In this document: in pieces, positions 53,218-62,694 of the stretch | Layout of the letters: each line of letters begins with the position of its first letter | How positions within the stretch are numbered: the stretch's first letter is position 1 | NCBI GenBank assembly: GCA_002083525.1 | Contig: LWDM01000026.1 | Location: 1,939-65,938 of the forward strand | From: Proteobacteria bacterium SG_bin9 | Lineage (GTDB): Bacteria; Pseudomonadota; Alphaproteobacteria; Rhizobiales; Xanthobacteraceae | Reading direction: 5' to 3' | DNA: 64,000 bases | The notes under the pieces: generated by a model | Database searches by the model: none | The model's input: only the letters and a program-made list of their open reading frames with translations | Told to the model about the DNA's origin: nothing | Program-made: the position numbers and the translations under genes

Positions 53218-54645
53218 GTGACGAAGCGGATTCTCCTCGACATCACGACGCTCGCGCGGGCGTCCGGCCATGCCGACGGCATCGTTCGCACCTTGCGCGA
53301 ACTGGCCCGGTTTGCCGTGGCGAACCGGCCGGACATCGAGTTCGTTCTCTACGATCTCGATATCGATGCGCCCCGTCTGGTCAACGCGCGATGGGCCCGC
53401 AGCGTGATCGAGGGCACGGCGAAGATCGACATGTCCTACTTTCCGGATCGCTTCGCCAAGAAGCAGCGATTCCGGGAACGGCTGCCGAAACCGCTGAAGC
53501 GGCTCTTCCTCTGGATTCAGCGGCCGCGCCGTCAGGTCTATCTGAAACTCGAGCGGCTGCGGCTGACGGGAAGCCGTTTCGCGGATGTCGCCGAGCGGCT
53601 GCTGCCAAAGCTTCTTAACGAGAAATACAGACGCGAATTGACTTCGCCCGACGGAACGCTGCGCCGGCTGTTGCCGCACGACATGGCGCTCGACGATCCG
53701 CCGTCGTTGTCGAGCGAAGATATGTTGATTCTGGCCGGTTCGGACTGGCTTGCGATGTATCAGCAGCTCGCGCTCGGGCGCGAGCGGCCGCGCACCGTCG
53801 TGCTCTGCTACGACATCATTCCGTTGCTGTTCCCGCAGTTTTTCTCCGAGCAGAACTACACCGCGTTCCGCGCCTGCTTTCATGAGGTGTTCCCGCACGC
53901 CGATCTCGTGATCTTCACTGCAAAGCAAATCGTGGCCGATGCGGAAGCGTATTGCGCCCAGCAGGGGCTCACGCTGAAGAGGTCGGGGCTCGTCTATCTC
54001 GGAGCGAAGTTCGATCCCATCCAGCAAAGCGCGGCGCCGCTGCCGGCCGGATTGACCAGCGGACGTTACGCGTTGTTCGTCAGCACCATCGAGCCGCGCA
54101 AGGGACACCGGCTGTTGTTCGAGGTTTGGAAAAAGCTGCTCGCAGCCGGTGTTCCGCAGCAGCAGGATTTCAAGCTGGTGTTCGTCGGCCGTCGCGGCTG
54201 GCTGGTCGACGATCTGATCGCGGAGCTGGAGGCGCACGACAGCGTCGGCGACTCCTTGCTGATGTTATCGAATATCGACGATACAACCCTTCAGCAGCTC
54301 TACTCGCAATCGGCGTTCTGCCTTTATCCTTCCCTTTACGAGGGATTTGGCTTGCCCGTCATCGAGGCCTTCCGCTATGGAAAGGCAGTTATTGCATCGA
54401 ATGGCGGCGCATTGCAGGAAACGGTCGGAGGATTTTCTCCGAGTCTCGACCCGCGCGACGAAATTGCCTGGTACGAAACGATGAAGACATGGATGGAGGA
54501 TCCGTCCGTCCGTGCCGGATTCGAGGATGCGATCCGGACCCGTTTCAAGCCGCGCAACTGGGATGAAGTGGCCAAAGACTTTTACGATCTGATCAGTCGG
54601 GAGCTCGCCGTACCGGCAGCGCCTGCACGTTCTGACGGTCTTTGA
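53218..54645 (+). CDS. Glycosyltransferase, family 4-like
   Basis: Glycosyltransferase of 475 aa, GT-B fold. The N-terminus is KRILLDITTLARASGHADGIVRTLREL, a variant acceptor lobe. The C-terminal donor lobe has YALFVSTIEPRKGHRLLFEVWKKL, FCLYPSLYEGFGLPVIEAFRYGKAVIASNGGALQE (two stretches), the E-x7-E region of GT4 enzymes. Start alternatives GTG 53218, TTG 53212 and GTG 53203 are all in frame. GTG 53218 was chosen as it gives a compact N-terminus. It shares this architecture with the gene at 60229-61548. Confidence 0.85.
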   Translation: MTKRILLDITTLARASGHADGIVRTLRELARFAVANRPDIEFVLYDLDIDAPRLVNARWARSVIEGTAKIDMSYFPDRFAKKQRFRERLPKPLKRLFLWIQRPRRQVYLKLERLRLTGSRFADVAERLLPKLLNEKYRRELTSPDGTLRRLLPHDMALDDPPSLSSEDMLILAGSDWLAMYQQLALGRERPRTVVLCYDIIPLLFPQFFSEQNYTAFRACFHEVFPHADLVIFTAKQIVADAEAYCAQQGLTLKRSGLVYLGAKFDPIQQSAAPLPAGLTSGRYALFVSTIEPRKGHRLLFEVWKKLLAAGVPQQQDFKLVFVGRRGWLVDDLIAELEAHDSVGDSLLMLSNIDDTTLQQLYSQSAFCLYPSLYEGFGLPVIEAFRYGKAVIASNGGALQETVGGFSPSLDPRDEIAWYETMKTWMEDPSVRAGFEDAIRTRFKPRNWDEVAKDFYDLISRELAVPAAPARSDGL

Positions 54646-54667
54646 GTTTTTCGAAGGGGCAGTGCGG

Positions 54668-55984
54668 ATGACGCATCAGGGGCCAACGACCGGCAGCGGC
54701 ATCGTCATGGCCGTGGCGCGTTGGTTCGATCGCCGCGTCAAAACCGGTGATGTTTTTATCCTTGCGGCCCTGGTTGCGCTGGCGCCGCTTTTCTTCACCA
54801 ATAACTACCTGCTGGCGCCGCGCCTGCTGAATCAGATCTTCTTTCCCGTCGCGGTGCTGCTGTGGCTGTCGTTCCATCTCGACTGGCGCAACTGGCCGAT
54901 GGTTCAGTTCCGGGCGTCCGCCCGCATCTTCTTCGTCTTTTCGATCATCCTGACGGCGGCGTTCGTCTATCTCCTCGCGATGAACGTCTCGAGCTGGCGG
55001 CAGCCGGGCGCCATCATGCGGGAGGTCGACAAGCAGTGGGCGTATGCCGGATACATTCTGCTGTTCATGATCTGCTTCGCTTTCGCCATCAGAACCTGGC
55101 GCGAGTTTCTGCCGCGGTTCGTGACGGCGTTTGCGACCATGGTCGCAGCGAGTGCGCTCTACAACATGGTGATCTATCTTTCAGGCCTCAATCTGTCGGG
55201 CGGTGTCGCCTTCGCGAGCGAGGGAGTGCGGCTGGTCAATTCGCTCGGCATGCCCGGATACACCAACTCGACCAACATCAGTGTGACCTACGCCGTGTTG
55301 TTTGTTGCGAGCGCCGCGGTAGTGGTCGACAGCCGCCTGCCGCGACTGATGCGTTTCTGGATGATCCCGGTCGCCCTGATTTTGCTTTGCGGTGTCGTGC
55401 TGACCCAGGCGCGCAGCGCCTATGTCAGCGTCATCGTCGGACTGATGATCGTGCTCTGGACGGCGCCGCACGCATTCCGCCGCGCAGCCTTGATTTCTTT
55501 CGTCGCAGGTCTTGTTCTCGGCGGTTTGATGCTGGCGTTGTTGCCATACACCCGCGCCGTCATGGAGACGCGGGGCACGAGCCATCGTCCCGAGATCTGG
55601 ACGACCTATGCAGGCAATGCGCTGCAGAAGCCGCTGCTCGGCTATGGCGGTCTGTCGAACATCGATATCAAGCTCAAGGACGGCACCATCATCGACCAGC
55701 CGCATAATCTCATTCTGTCGGCGCAAATTCGCGGCGGTATGTTCTGCACGCTGGCGATGATCGCGCTCCTCGCCGGATCGCTCTACTGGGCCGCACGCTT
55801 CCTGACACTTCGCGGCGAGGTCATTCCGCTGGCCATGATCGCAACGGTCGCCACAGCCGGGATGTTCGACTATAACCTTCTGATCACCGCCGTAACCTGG
55901 CCCTGGGTGACGTTCTGGCTGCCGTTCAGTATCTGTGCCGGGGCTGAACTCGTCGTCAGACAGTGCAGTCAGCCGCCCGCTTAG
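54668..55984 (+). CDS. O-antigen ligase/polymerase-like membrane protein (Wzy/WaaL family)
   Basis: Integral membrane protein of 438 aa with about ten hydrophobic helices and a large periplasmic loop. TQARSAYVSVIVGLMIVLW precedes the loop and the conserved His lies in DQPHNLILSAQIRGG, as in Wzy_C proteins that ligate or polymerise lipid-linked glycans. ATG 54668 has GAAGGGG at a proper distance (54652-54658); the GTG at 54662 would be too close. Confidence 0.85.
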   Translation: MTHQGPTTGSGIVMAVARWFDRRVKTGDVFILAALVALAPLFFTNNYLLAPRLLNQIFFPVAVLLWLSFHLDWRNWPMVQFRASARIFFVFSIILTAAFVYLLAMNVSSWRQPGAIMREVDKQWAYAGYILLFMICFAFAIRTWREFLPRFVTAFATMVAASALYNMVIYLSGLNLSGGVAFASEGVRLVNSLGMPGYTNSTNISVTYAVLFVASAAVVVDSRLPRLMRFWMIPVALILLCGVVLTQARSAYVSVIVGLMIVLWTAPHAFRRAALISFVAGLVLGGLMLALLPYTRAVMETRGTSHRPEIWTTYAGNALQKPLLGYGGLSNIDIKLKDGTIIDQPHNLILSAQIRGGMFCTLAMIALLAGSLYWAARFLTLRGEVIPLAMIATVATAGMFDYNLLITAVTWPWVTFWLPFSICAGAELVVRQCSQPPA

Positions 55985-56004
55985 CTATTATTCCGCAAAC
56001 ATTC

Positions 56005-57078
56005 ATGGCCTCAGCGCTGAAGATCATCGAGATAGGCGACAAGCCGTTCGTGAAGAGTGCGTTTCCAAACGAAACGGCGTACTTCTCGACCGCGTTTGTG
56101 CCCGCACCCGCCGATCCGCAAAGCGGCCATCACACCATTTCGGCGCGAACGCTGCCGCGGCTGCGGCATCTGCTGCAGGATGAAACGGTCTCGCTGATCG
56201 TCTGCCATCCGACCTTCTTTTCGCCCTGGCACTGGCGCTGGATTTCGCGCGCGCTGTTCAACCGCCGCACCTTGCAGGGGCACGTTCCGCTGGTGCGCGC
56301 GTTCGGTCCGCAGCTTCTGCGCGGCCCCGTCAGCGCCCCGATCGCGGTGGTCGATCAGGATGACTTCCCGCTGATCAATCGCGGCAACCTGTTTCTACTC
56401 GATCGTTGCACCACCTACTTCAAGCGTGAGCTGCCGGCGGATCGCTGGCGCGTATTCCTGAAGACCGCGCACGCCAATCTGCCCTCGCACCGCTTCCGGC
56501 AGTTGCCGCGCTACACGAAGCGGCTGGCGAAGCTGCGGCCGCTGTCACTCGGTCTGCCGCTCGATCGCGATGTGTCGCAGATGCCGGTCGGTGTGCCGAA
56601 GACGTCGGATATTTTCTTCGCCGGGCGTGTTGAGGCATCATCGTGGGTCCGGCAAGCCGGTTTCCAGGAACTGCTGGCGCTCCGCGACCGCGGGATTATC
56701 GTCGATGTTCCGGATAAGCCGCTGCCGCCGGACGAGTTCTATCGGCGTTGTGCATCGGCATGGCTGACGTGGTCGCCCGAAGGTTACGGCTGGGAATGCT
56801 TCCGCCACTATGAGGCGCCGGTCTGCGGATCGGTGCCGGTATGCAACCTGCCGCCGCTCGAGCGTCATCGTCCGCTGGTCGATGGGGAACATGCGGTCTT
56901 CTATCCGGTTGAACCGGGTGGGCTGACCAAGGCCGTGGTCGACGCGCTGGCGGACAAGCCGCGCCTAGCGCACATGGCGGAAGCGGGACGTGAATTCGTG
57001 ATCGCAAACCATACGCCGCAGGCGCTCGGCGCCTACATCGTCGAAGCTACGCTCGCAGCTGCGGAGAAAGCACGGTGA
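56005..57078 (+). CDS. Glycosyltransferase (GT-B, glycosyl transferases group 1 C-terminal domain)
   Basis: Protein of 357 aa without a signal peptide. N-terminal half poorly conserved, with PAPADPQSGHHTISARTLPRL. The C-terminal half contains SDIFFAGRVEASSWVRQAG and SPEGYGWECFRHYEAPVCGSVPVC, resembling the donor lobe used by group 1 transferases lacking the standard glycine loop. ATG 56005 (20 nt after the previous stop) was preferred over GTG 55963. Its stop overlaps the GT2 gene as GTGA. Confidence 0.75.
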   Translation: MASALKIIEIGDKPFVKSAFPNETAYFSTAFVPAPADPQSGHHTISARTLPRLRHLLQDETVSLIVCHPTFFSPWHWRWISRALFNRRTLQGHVPLVRAFGPQLLRGPVSAPIAVVDQDDFPLINRGNLFLLDRCTTYFKRELPADRWRVFLKTAHANLPSHRFRQLPRYTKRLAKLRPLSLGLPLDRDVSQMPVGVPKTSDIFFAGRVEASSWVRQAGFQELLALRDRGIIVDVPDKPLPPDEFYRRCASAWLTWSPEGYGWECFRHYEAPVCGSVPVCNLPPLERHRPLVDGEHAVFYPVEPGGLTKAVVDALADKPRLAHMAEAGREFVIANHTPQALGAYIVEATLAAAEKAR

Positions 57079-58109
57079 GCAAGCCGCGCGTCTCCGTACT
57101 GATGCCGGTGCGGAATGGCGCGCAGTGGCTGCCTGTTGCGATCGACAGCGTACTCGCGCAAACGTTACCCGATTTCGAATTGCTCGTGATCGACGACGGC
57201 TCGACCGACCGCACGCCGGAGATTGTCGCTGATTATGCAGCGCGCGATGCGCGCCTGCGACCGATTCGGCAGGAGGCGCTCGGACTTGTTGCGGCGCTCA
57301 ACCGCGGCCTGACGGAAGCGCGTGCCGATCTGATCGCACGGCTCGATGCGGACGATCTCGCATTGCCTGAACGTCTCGCGCAGCAAGTCGCCGCGATGGA
57401 CGCCAATCCGCGGCTCAATCTGCTCGGAAGTTGGGCGGAGGTCATCGACGGCGAGGGCAGGGCGACCGGCCGTCTCACGCCGCCATCCGAGCCGCAACAT
57501 CTGCGCGATACGCTGGCGCGCACCAATCCGTTCATTCACTCGTCGGTCATGCTGCGAGCGGACGTGGTCCGCAGCCTTGGTGGATATCGTCGCGCGTTTG
57601 AAGCTGCAGAGGACTACGACCTCTGGCTGCGGCTGTCCGAGCACGGCGATATGGCCATCGCATCGGACATTCTGGTGCGCTACCGCGAGCACGGTGGCAA
57701 CGTCACGGTGCGCAAGTCCGCGCGGCAGATGTTTTCGGCGCGGCTTGCGATCCGCGCCGCCGTTGCGCGCGCGAGCATCGGCGTCGATCCGGCGGACAAG
57801 CTGACCGGGCCGCCGGACTGGCGTGCGGATGTCGGCAACAGTTTCTACGCGACGGAAGCCCGCGTCTTCCGTTTTCTCGAACTGGCCGACCCCGAGATCG
57901 CGCAAACCGCCAAGCTTTCGCCCGATGACCTCGATGCCGCAACCGGCGCCGACCTCAATCATCGTGAACGCAAGCTGGCGCAAACCGCGATCGTCAACCT
58001 CCTGCGCCGAAGCAGCCGGCCGGCCGCATGGTCTGCGCCGAAGCTGATCTGGAGGCTGTTCACGTTGCATCCGCCCCGTGCGCTGGCGCTGCTGTTCGGT
58101 TCTCGATAG
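57075..58109 (+). CDS. Glycosyltransferase family 2
   Basis: GT-A fold transferase of 344 aa. The start KPRVSVLMPVRNGAQWLPVAIDSVLAQT (two stretches) is standard for family 2; VIDDGSTDRTPE binds the nucleotide and ARLDADDLALPERL carries the DxD metal motif. The C-terminal extension is helical. GTG 57075 overlaps the previous stop by 4 nt. Donor and linkage not predictable. Confidence 0.93.
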   Translation: MSKPRVSVLMPVRNGAQWLPVAIDSVLAQTLPDFELLVIDDGSTDRTPEIVADYAARDARLRPIRQEALGLVAALNRGLTEARADLIARLDADDLALPERLAQQVAAMDANPRLNLLGSWAEVIDGEGRATGRLTPPSEPQHLRDTLARTNPFIHSSVMLRADVVRSLGGYRRAFEAAEDYDLWLRLSEHGDMAIASDILVRYREHGGNVTVRKSARQMFSARLAIRAAVARASIGVDPADKLTGPPDWRADVGNSFYATEARVFRFLELADPEIAQTAKLSPDDLDAATGADLNHRERKLAQTAIVNLLRRSSRPAAWSAPKLIWRLFTLHPPRALALLFGSR

Positions 58110-58180
58110 GTCGCGCAAAGGCGTTCCGTTCCGCGCCAAAACGCGCTAAGGGGGCCGCTCGACATCGGACCGCGACTGCA

Positions 58181-59083
58181 ATGCCTCCTCGTTTCCAGGA
58201 CTACGGCCCCGCCGACTGGCTGCGGCTTCGTCCGCTGCTGCATCGGCTGAAGACACGGCGCTATCGCGCGGACGATCGTGCGTTCAGCGCGACACCGGCG
58301 CGTGCCGGTGACGCGGCCGCGCTGGCGCGAAGTCTCCGCGGCCGCAAGGTTCTGGTCGCGGTCGCATTCCAGGATCCGCAGATGCTGGCCTGGCAGGCGC
58401 CGCTGATCAAACTGTACGTGCCCGATGCGATTCACATCGTTGCGGACAACACGCCCGACGACAAACAGGCGGCCGTCATCGCTGAAGTCGCGGCGCGATG
58501 GTCCGTTCCGTATCTGCGTTTGCCCCCTAATCCGACCGACGTGCCGAGCCGTTCGCACGGCCTCGCACTCAACTGGATCTGGCACAACCTCATCCGGCCC
58601 GGCCAGCCCGACGCGTTCGGCTTCCTCGACGACGATATGTTCCCGACCGCGCCGCACGACCCGTTTGCGGCGCTCGCACATCAGGATTTCTTCGGTGTGA
58701 TCCGTCCCGGCGTTTCGACCGCGACGGTCGATGCCGCAGGCCGCTGGTTCCTATGGGCAGGCTTCAGCATGTTCCGCTTTGCCGGTGTCCGCGACAAGCC
58801 GCTCGATTTCTCGCAAGACTGGTTCCTCGGGCTCGATACCGGCGGTGGCAACTGGGACGTGCTCTATCGCCACGTCCGCCGCGACAGCATCCGCGAACAG
58901 GAGACCGTGTTCGTGCCGTTCCGCGAGGGCTTGCAGATGACGGACGCGCCGTTTCAGTGGTGCGGCCCGTGGCTGCATGAGGTCGGATTGATGGGACGGC
59001 TCGAGTTCGCCGAGGATAAGCGCCGCGCCGTTGCCGAACTGTTGGCACCGCATCTCGCGAAAGCGGGCGTTGTCTCGATCTAG
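58181..59083 (+). CDS. Putative glycosyltransferase of uncharacterised type
   Basis: Protein of 300 aa from ATG 58181. A central domain of GT-A character: KVLVAVAFQDPQMLAWQAPLIKLY, then HIVADNTPDDKQ, and a triple Asp at 150-152 (FGFLDDDMFPT) placed like a DxD metal site. GNWDVLYRHVRRD and PFQWCGPWLHEVGL may form the active-site rear. I do not recognise a named family. Genes on both sides are glycosyltransferases, so a transferase is the best guess. Confidence 0.6.
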   Translation: MPPRFQDYGPADWLRLRPLLHRLKTRRYRADDRAFSATPARAGDAAALARSLRGRKVLVAVAFQDPQMLAWQAPLIKLYVPDAIHIVADNTPDDKQAAVIAEVAARWSVPYLRLPPNPTDVPSRSHGLALNWIWHNLIRPGQPDAFGFLDDDMFPTAPHDPFAALAHQDFFGVIRPGVSTATVDAAGRWFLWAGFSMFRFAGVRDKPLDFSQDWFLGLDTGGGNWDVLYRHVRRDSIREQETVFVPFREGLQMTDAPFQWCGPWLHEVGLMGRLEFAEDKRRAVAELLAPHLAKAGVVSI

Positions 59084-59093
59084 GTGTATCGAT

Positions 59094-60197
59094 CTAAGTA
59101 TGTGCCGCGCGCTCGATGGCGTCGGCGGCACGATCAAGCCCCGAATAGAGATCGTGTGATGCCCCGTAACCGGCCGCATTCGCACTCCAGCTCGCACGCC
59201 GGGCCGCATCGTTCGCCTGCTCGAGCGCAGCCGCGAAAGCACGTTGCGCGAAGGGTTCGGGCATGACGACGCCTGCGCCGGCGGCCGCAACATGCGGCGC
59301 ATACCCACACAGTGCCGTGGTGATCACCGGAAGCCCATTGACCATCGCTTCGAGGATCACGGTGCCGGTGATGTCGAGGCGCGACGGATGCACCAGCAGG
59401 TCGGCGGCGGCCATCAGCGCCGGAATATCCTCGCGGCGTCCAAGCGAGATGATTTGCTGCTCGACCTCGAGATGGGCTGCCTGCCTGGCCTGCCGGCTCA
59501 GGTTCGGATCGGCGAGATCGAACCCGACGCAGAGCAGTTTCGCATGCGGAAACGCCGGCAGCGCTGTGACGATACGATCGAAGCCCTTGGTTTCCGGAAA
59601 GCCGGCAACGAACAGCCACGTCAGCGTCGAGGAGGGCAGGCCGAGCTGGGCGCGCATCTCCGCACGCGCTTCGCTGCCGCGCAAGCCCGGCTGGGCGCGG
59701 CCGCGCTCGATGGTCGGCGGCATCACCGCAACCCGCGATGCCTTCATCGACCAGATGCGATCGTAGTCCTCGCGCTGCGGATCGGCGAGCAACAGCAGAT
59801 GCGTGTCCGATTGCGGCCCGAAGCAGGACGACTCCAGCCTGTGCATGCCGACGACGCGCGGGTTGATGCGGTCGAAGAGCGTGCGCGGCGGCTTTGCCGG
59901 TGGATCGGCGCAATAGAGAATATCGAGACCCGGCATCTTGTTGAAGCCGGCCACAACATCGAAGCGATCCTTGACGGCTGCCGACAGATGGCGGGCGAAG
60001 CGGATGTTACGGCCGTGATTGGTCAGCGCGATGTTCGGCAGTTCGATAATTGTCAGATCGGGGAAGTCCCCCTCACGGCTGCGGCAAAAGATCGTCACCT
60101 CGTGTCCGCGCGCCATCAGGCGGCGGGCGATGCCCACACAGTCGCGCTGCAGGCCGCCGCTTGGAAACAGTTTGACGATGGCGAGGGCAATACGAAT
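59094..60197 (-). CDS. Glycosyltransferase family 4, WaaG/RfaG-like, with apparent ATT start
   Basis: LPS core or polysaccharide glycosyltransferase of 367 aa. Its GT4 glycine loop IRIALAIVKLFPSGGLQRDC (60197 onward) matches the WaaG N-terminus, but the frame has no ATG, GTG or TTG before it: it opens after a TAG at 60234-60236. The first codon of the homologous region is ATT (60195-60197), with AGGA (60205-60208) 7 nt upstream, so ATT is the likely start. The first conventional start, GTG 60137, would delete the essential loop. The C-terminal lobe is intact (VAGFPETKGFDRIV; VHPSRLDITGTVILEAMVNGLPV, two stretches). Alternatives: a recent ATG-to-ATT mutation or sequence error. Confidence 0.8.
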   Translation of the reverse strand: MRIALAIVKLFPSGGLQRDCVGIARRLMARGHEVTIFCRSREGDFPDLTIIELPNIALTNHGRNIRFARHLSAAVKDRFDVVAGFNKMPGLDILYCADPPAKPPRTLFDRINPRVVGMHRLESSCFGPQSDTHLLLLADPQREDYDRIWSMKASRVAVMPPTIERGRAQPGLRGSEARAEMRAQLGLPSSTLTWLFVAGFPETKGFDRIVTALPAFPHAKLLCVGFDLADPNLSRQARQAAHLEVEQQIISLGRREDIPALMAAADLLVHPSRLDITGTVILEAMVNGLPVITTALCGYAPHVAAAGAGVVMPEPFAQRAFAAALEQANDAARRASWSANAAGYGASHDLYSGLDRAADAIERAAHT

Positions 60198-60228
60198 GGC
60201 GGCGTCCTGAAATCCGGAATCGAACGAG

Positions 60229-61548
60229 TCAGTCTATCACTGTTTTGCGGGCGAGCAGCGCGTCGAGGTAACCGGCAAGTTCGAGGCCTGCCTGCCGCCA
60301 GCTTCGTTGCCGATAAGTTGCACGGATGCGAGTCTCGGCCTCCGTAAGTTTCTGCGGATTGGCGGCGAGATCGATGATCGCGGTGTGCCACGCATCGTCG
60401 TCGTCAGGGCCGAAATGCAGTGCCAGTCCGGCGCCCGCTTCCGGCAATGAGGATGTGTTCGAGGCAAGACACAGCTTGCCGTAGGCGAGGCTCTCCGACA
60501 CCGGCAGGCCCCAGCCTTCGACATAGGACGGGTACAGTGTGTAGGCGCAGTTGCGATACAGCCAGGTCAGCTCCGCATCGGACGTGCGATGCAGGATGGT
60601 GAAGCGATCCTTGATCGAGGCATCCTGCGCAATCGCCGCAAGCAGCTCATCGCTGCCGAAGCCGCGCTGGCCGACGACGACGAGGCGCGGGATGCCGCTG
60701 CGGTCTTCCTGCGCGAAGCGGTGCCAGAGCCGGTAGAGCAAGTCGAAATTCTTGCGCGACTGGATGGTGCTGACGCTGATGACGAACTGTCCGGCTTGCA
60801 GCGGCGACTGGGTTTGCGGCGGCTGCGGCTCGGCGGCGGACGCGACGTCCGAGCCGAGTTCGACGACGGCAATCCTGCCGCGCATGCCGCCGTGGGCTTG
60901 TGCGGCTTTTTTCAGTTCGTCGGCGGTCGCGCGCGAGATGGCGATGACGAGGTCGGTATGTTGCGCAAGGAATTCGACATAGCGGCGATACTGCGCGACG
61001 AAGTCGCCGGTCTCGAAGAACTGCGGATGCGTCACCGGGATCAGGTCCTGGCAAACGGCCGCGATCTTCAATCCGCGCTCGGTGCGCAATCGCGCGAGCA
61101 CGCCGAAGTCGGTGCGGCCGCTCCAGTTCTCGCCGGCGAGCAGTAACACGTCGCCCGGCTGCGCCTCCGGGAAATGTGCGGCTGTATCACCGCCGCGCAC
61201 TGCTTCATGCAGCCGCTGAATCGCGCCGCGAACGGACAGGCGGACCGCACGTTCGATGCGGCGGCCGAGCCGGTCGGCGCGGGCATCGCTCGCGCCCGGT
61301 CCGCGATGTGCGGACGGTGCCGATGTCTTGGCTGATGTCGTGAGAGCGTCCGCCACAGCGGTTGCGTCCACGCTTTCGAAACGCCGGCGCGTGGCGTCGT
61401 AGCGGCAGAACCGAAGCTGAGCGCCGGGCAGTTGCTGCAGCTCGCGCGCGAAGCTGCGTTCGACGCGCAGCGTGCCGTTGGTCTGGCCGCCCCGCGCGCG
61501 CAGGCTCGTGGTCAGGTCCATCCAGATTGTCGGGCCCGTCTCCGCCAT
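60229..61548 (-). CDS. Glycosyltransferase, family 4-like
   Basis: Glycosyltransferase of 439 aa. The N-terminus IWMDLTTSLRARGGQTNGTLRVER resembles that of the gene at 53218, followed by the central CQDLIPVTHPQFFE segment shared by this pair. The donor lobe contains FVISVSTIQSRKNFDLLYRLW and YTLYPSYVEGWGLPVSESLAYGKLCLASN (two stretches). Upstream of and probably co-transcribed with the WaaG-like gene (31 nt apart). Divergent from galE. Confidence 0.87.
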   Translation of the reverse strand: MAETGPTIWMDLTTSLRARGGQTNGTLRVERSFARELQQLPGAQLRFCRYDATRRRFESVDATAVADALTTSAKTSAPSAHRGPGASDARADRLGRRIERAVRLSVRGAIQRLHEAVRGGDTAAHFPEAQPGDVLLLAGENWSGRTDFGVLARLRTERGLKIAAVCQDLIPVTHPQFFETGDFVAQYRRYVEFLAQHTDLVIAISRATADELKKAAQAHGGMRGRIAVVELGSDVASAAEPQPPQTQSPLQAGQFVISVSTIQSRKNFDLLYRLWHRFAQEDRSGIPRLVVVGQRGFGSDELLAAIAQDASIKDRFTILHRTSDAELTWLYRNCAYTLYPSYVEGWGLPVSESLAYGKLCLASNTSSLPEAGAGLALHFGPDDDDAWHTAIIDLAANPQKLTEAETRIRATYRQRSWRQAGLELAGYLDALLARKTVID

Positions 61549-61693
61549 TCACCAGTCCTTGCACAAGCCCTTGGAGTCCCGCTCGATTTGCCCGGAAAAT
61601 CCTGTTAAGCAGCCGCGCATCGCCAGGCACCATTGCCCGGCAGGACACCATATTGCAACCTCGACAAACCGCATCACGGCGGCGGAGTGGGTG

Positions 61694-62683
61694 ATGACCG
61701 TTCTGGTCACCGGCGGCGCCGGGTACATCGGGAGCCACATGCTGCATCGGCTGGCCGACAACGGCGAGCCGGCGGTCGTCATCGACACCTTGCAGACAGG
61801 CTTTCGCGAGGCGATGCCGCAGGGCATGCCGTTCTATCAGGGCAGCATCGCCGACCGGGCGCTGGTGACGCGCGTGCTGCGCGAGCACCGTGTCTCGACC
61901 ATCGTGCACTTCGCCGCGTCGACCGTCGTGCCGGAATCCGTCCGCCAGCCGCTCGACTACTACGCCAACAACACGGTCGCATCGCGCGCCCTGTTCGAGA
62001 CGGCGATGGAGCAAGGCGTGAAGCAGTTCGTGTTTTCGTCGACGGCCGCGGTCTACGGCCAGGTCGACAGCGAGCGGGTCGATGAGACCATGCCGACCGT
62101 TCCGGTGTCGCCCTACGGCTGGTCGAAGCTGATGACCGAGGTGATGCTGCGCGATGCCGCCGCCGCGCACGCGCTCCGCTATGTGGTGCTGCGTTACTTC
62201 AACGTCGCGGGCGCCGACCCGGCGAAGCGCACGGGCCAGTCGACGGCCGCCGCGACGCATCTGATCAAGGTCGCCGTGCAGGCCGCGCTCGGCGTCCGGC
62301 CGCGGCTCGAGATTTTCGGCGACGATTATCCCACAGTGGATGGCACCTGCGTGCGCGATTACATTCATGTCGCCGACGTCTGCACGGCGCACGCGGATGC
62401 ATTGGCGTATCTGCGCAATGGCGGCGCGTCGCTGCTTTTGAACTGCGGGTATGGACGCGGCTTCTCGGTGCGCGAGGTGATCGACACCGTGAAAGCTGTC
62501 TCCGGCGTCGACTTTCCGGTGGTGCATTCGCCGCGGCGCGCGGGCGATCCTGCGCAGGTCGTTGCGGACTCGCGTCTCATTCGCGACCGGCTTGGCTGGC
62601 AACCTGCATATGACGATCTGCGCACCATCGTCGGCCACGCGCTGGACTGGGAGCGCAAGCTGCTCGCCGCCAAGGTCGCTTAG
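61694..62683 (+). CDS. galE: UDP-glucose 4-epimerase
   Basis: SDR enzyme of 329 aa interconverting UDP-glucose and UDP-galactose. NAD motif GGAGYIGSH (7-15), FSSTAAVYG with catalytic Ser/Thr, Tyr141/Lys145 (SPYGWSK), the GalE signature RYFNVAGAD, and FGDDYPTVDGTCVRDYIHV. ATG 61694 is preceded by GGCGGAGTGGG; the upstream in-frame extension to 61472 is not family sequence. It provides UDP-galactose for the glycan locus. Confidence 0.95.
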   Translation: MTVLVTGGAGYIGSHMLHRLADNGEPAVVIDTLQTGFREAMPQGMPFYQGSIADRALVTRVLREHRVSTIVHFAASTVVPESVRQPLDYYANNTVASRALFETAMEQGVKQFVFSSTAAVYGQVDSERVDETMPTVPVSPYGWSKLMTEVMLRDAAAAHALRYVVLRYFNVAGADPAKRTGQSTAAATHLIKVAVQAALGVRPRLEIFGDDYPTVDGTCVRDYIHVADVCTAHADALAYLRNGGASLLLNCGYGRGFSVREVIDTVKAVSGVDFPVVHSPRRAGDPAQVVADSRLIRDRLGWQPAYDDLRTIVGHALDWERKLLAAKVA

Positions 62684-62694
62684 CAGGCTCAGTC

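Noticed and set aside
61205..62638. A 477-codon minus-strand frame opposite galE.
   Set aside because: galE is unmistakable on the plus strand; the opposite frame has low-complexity shadow composition.
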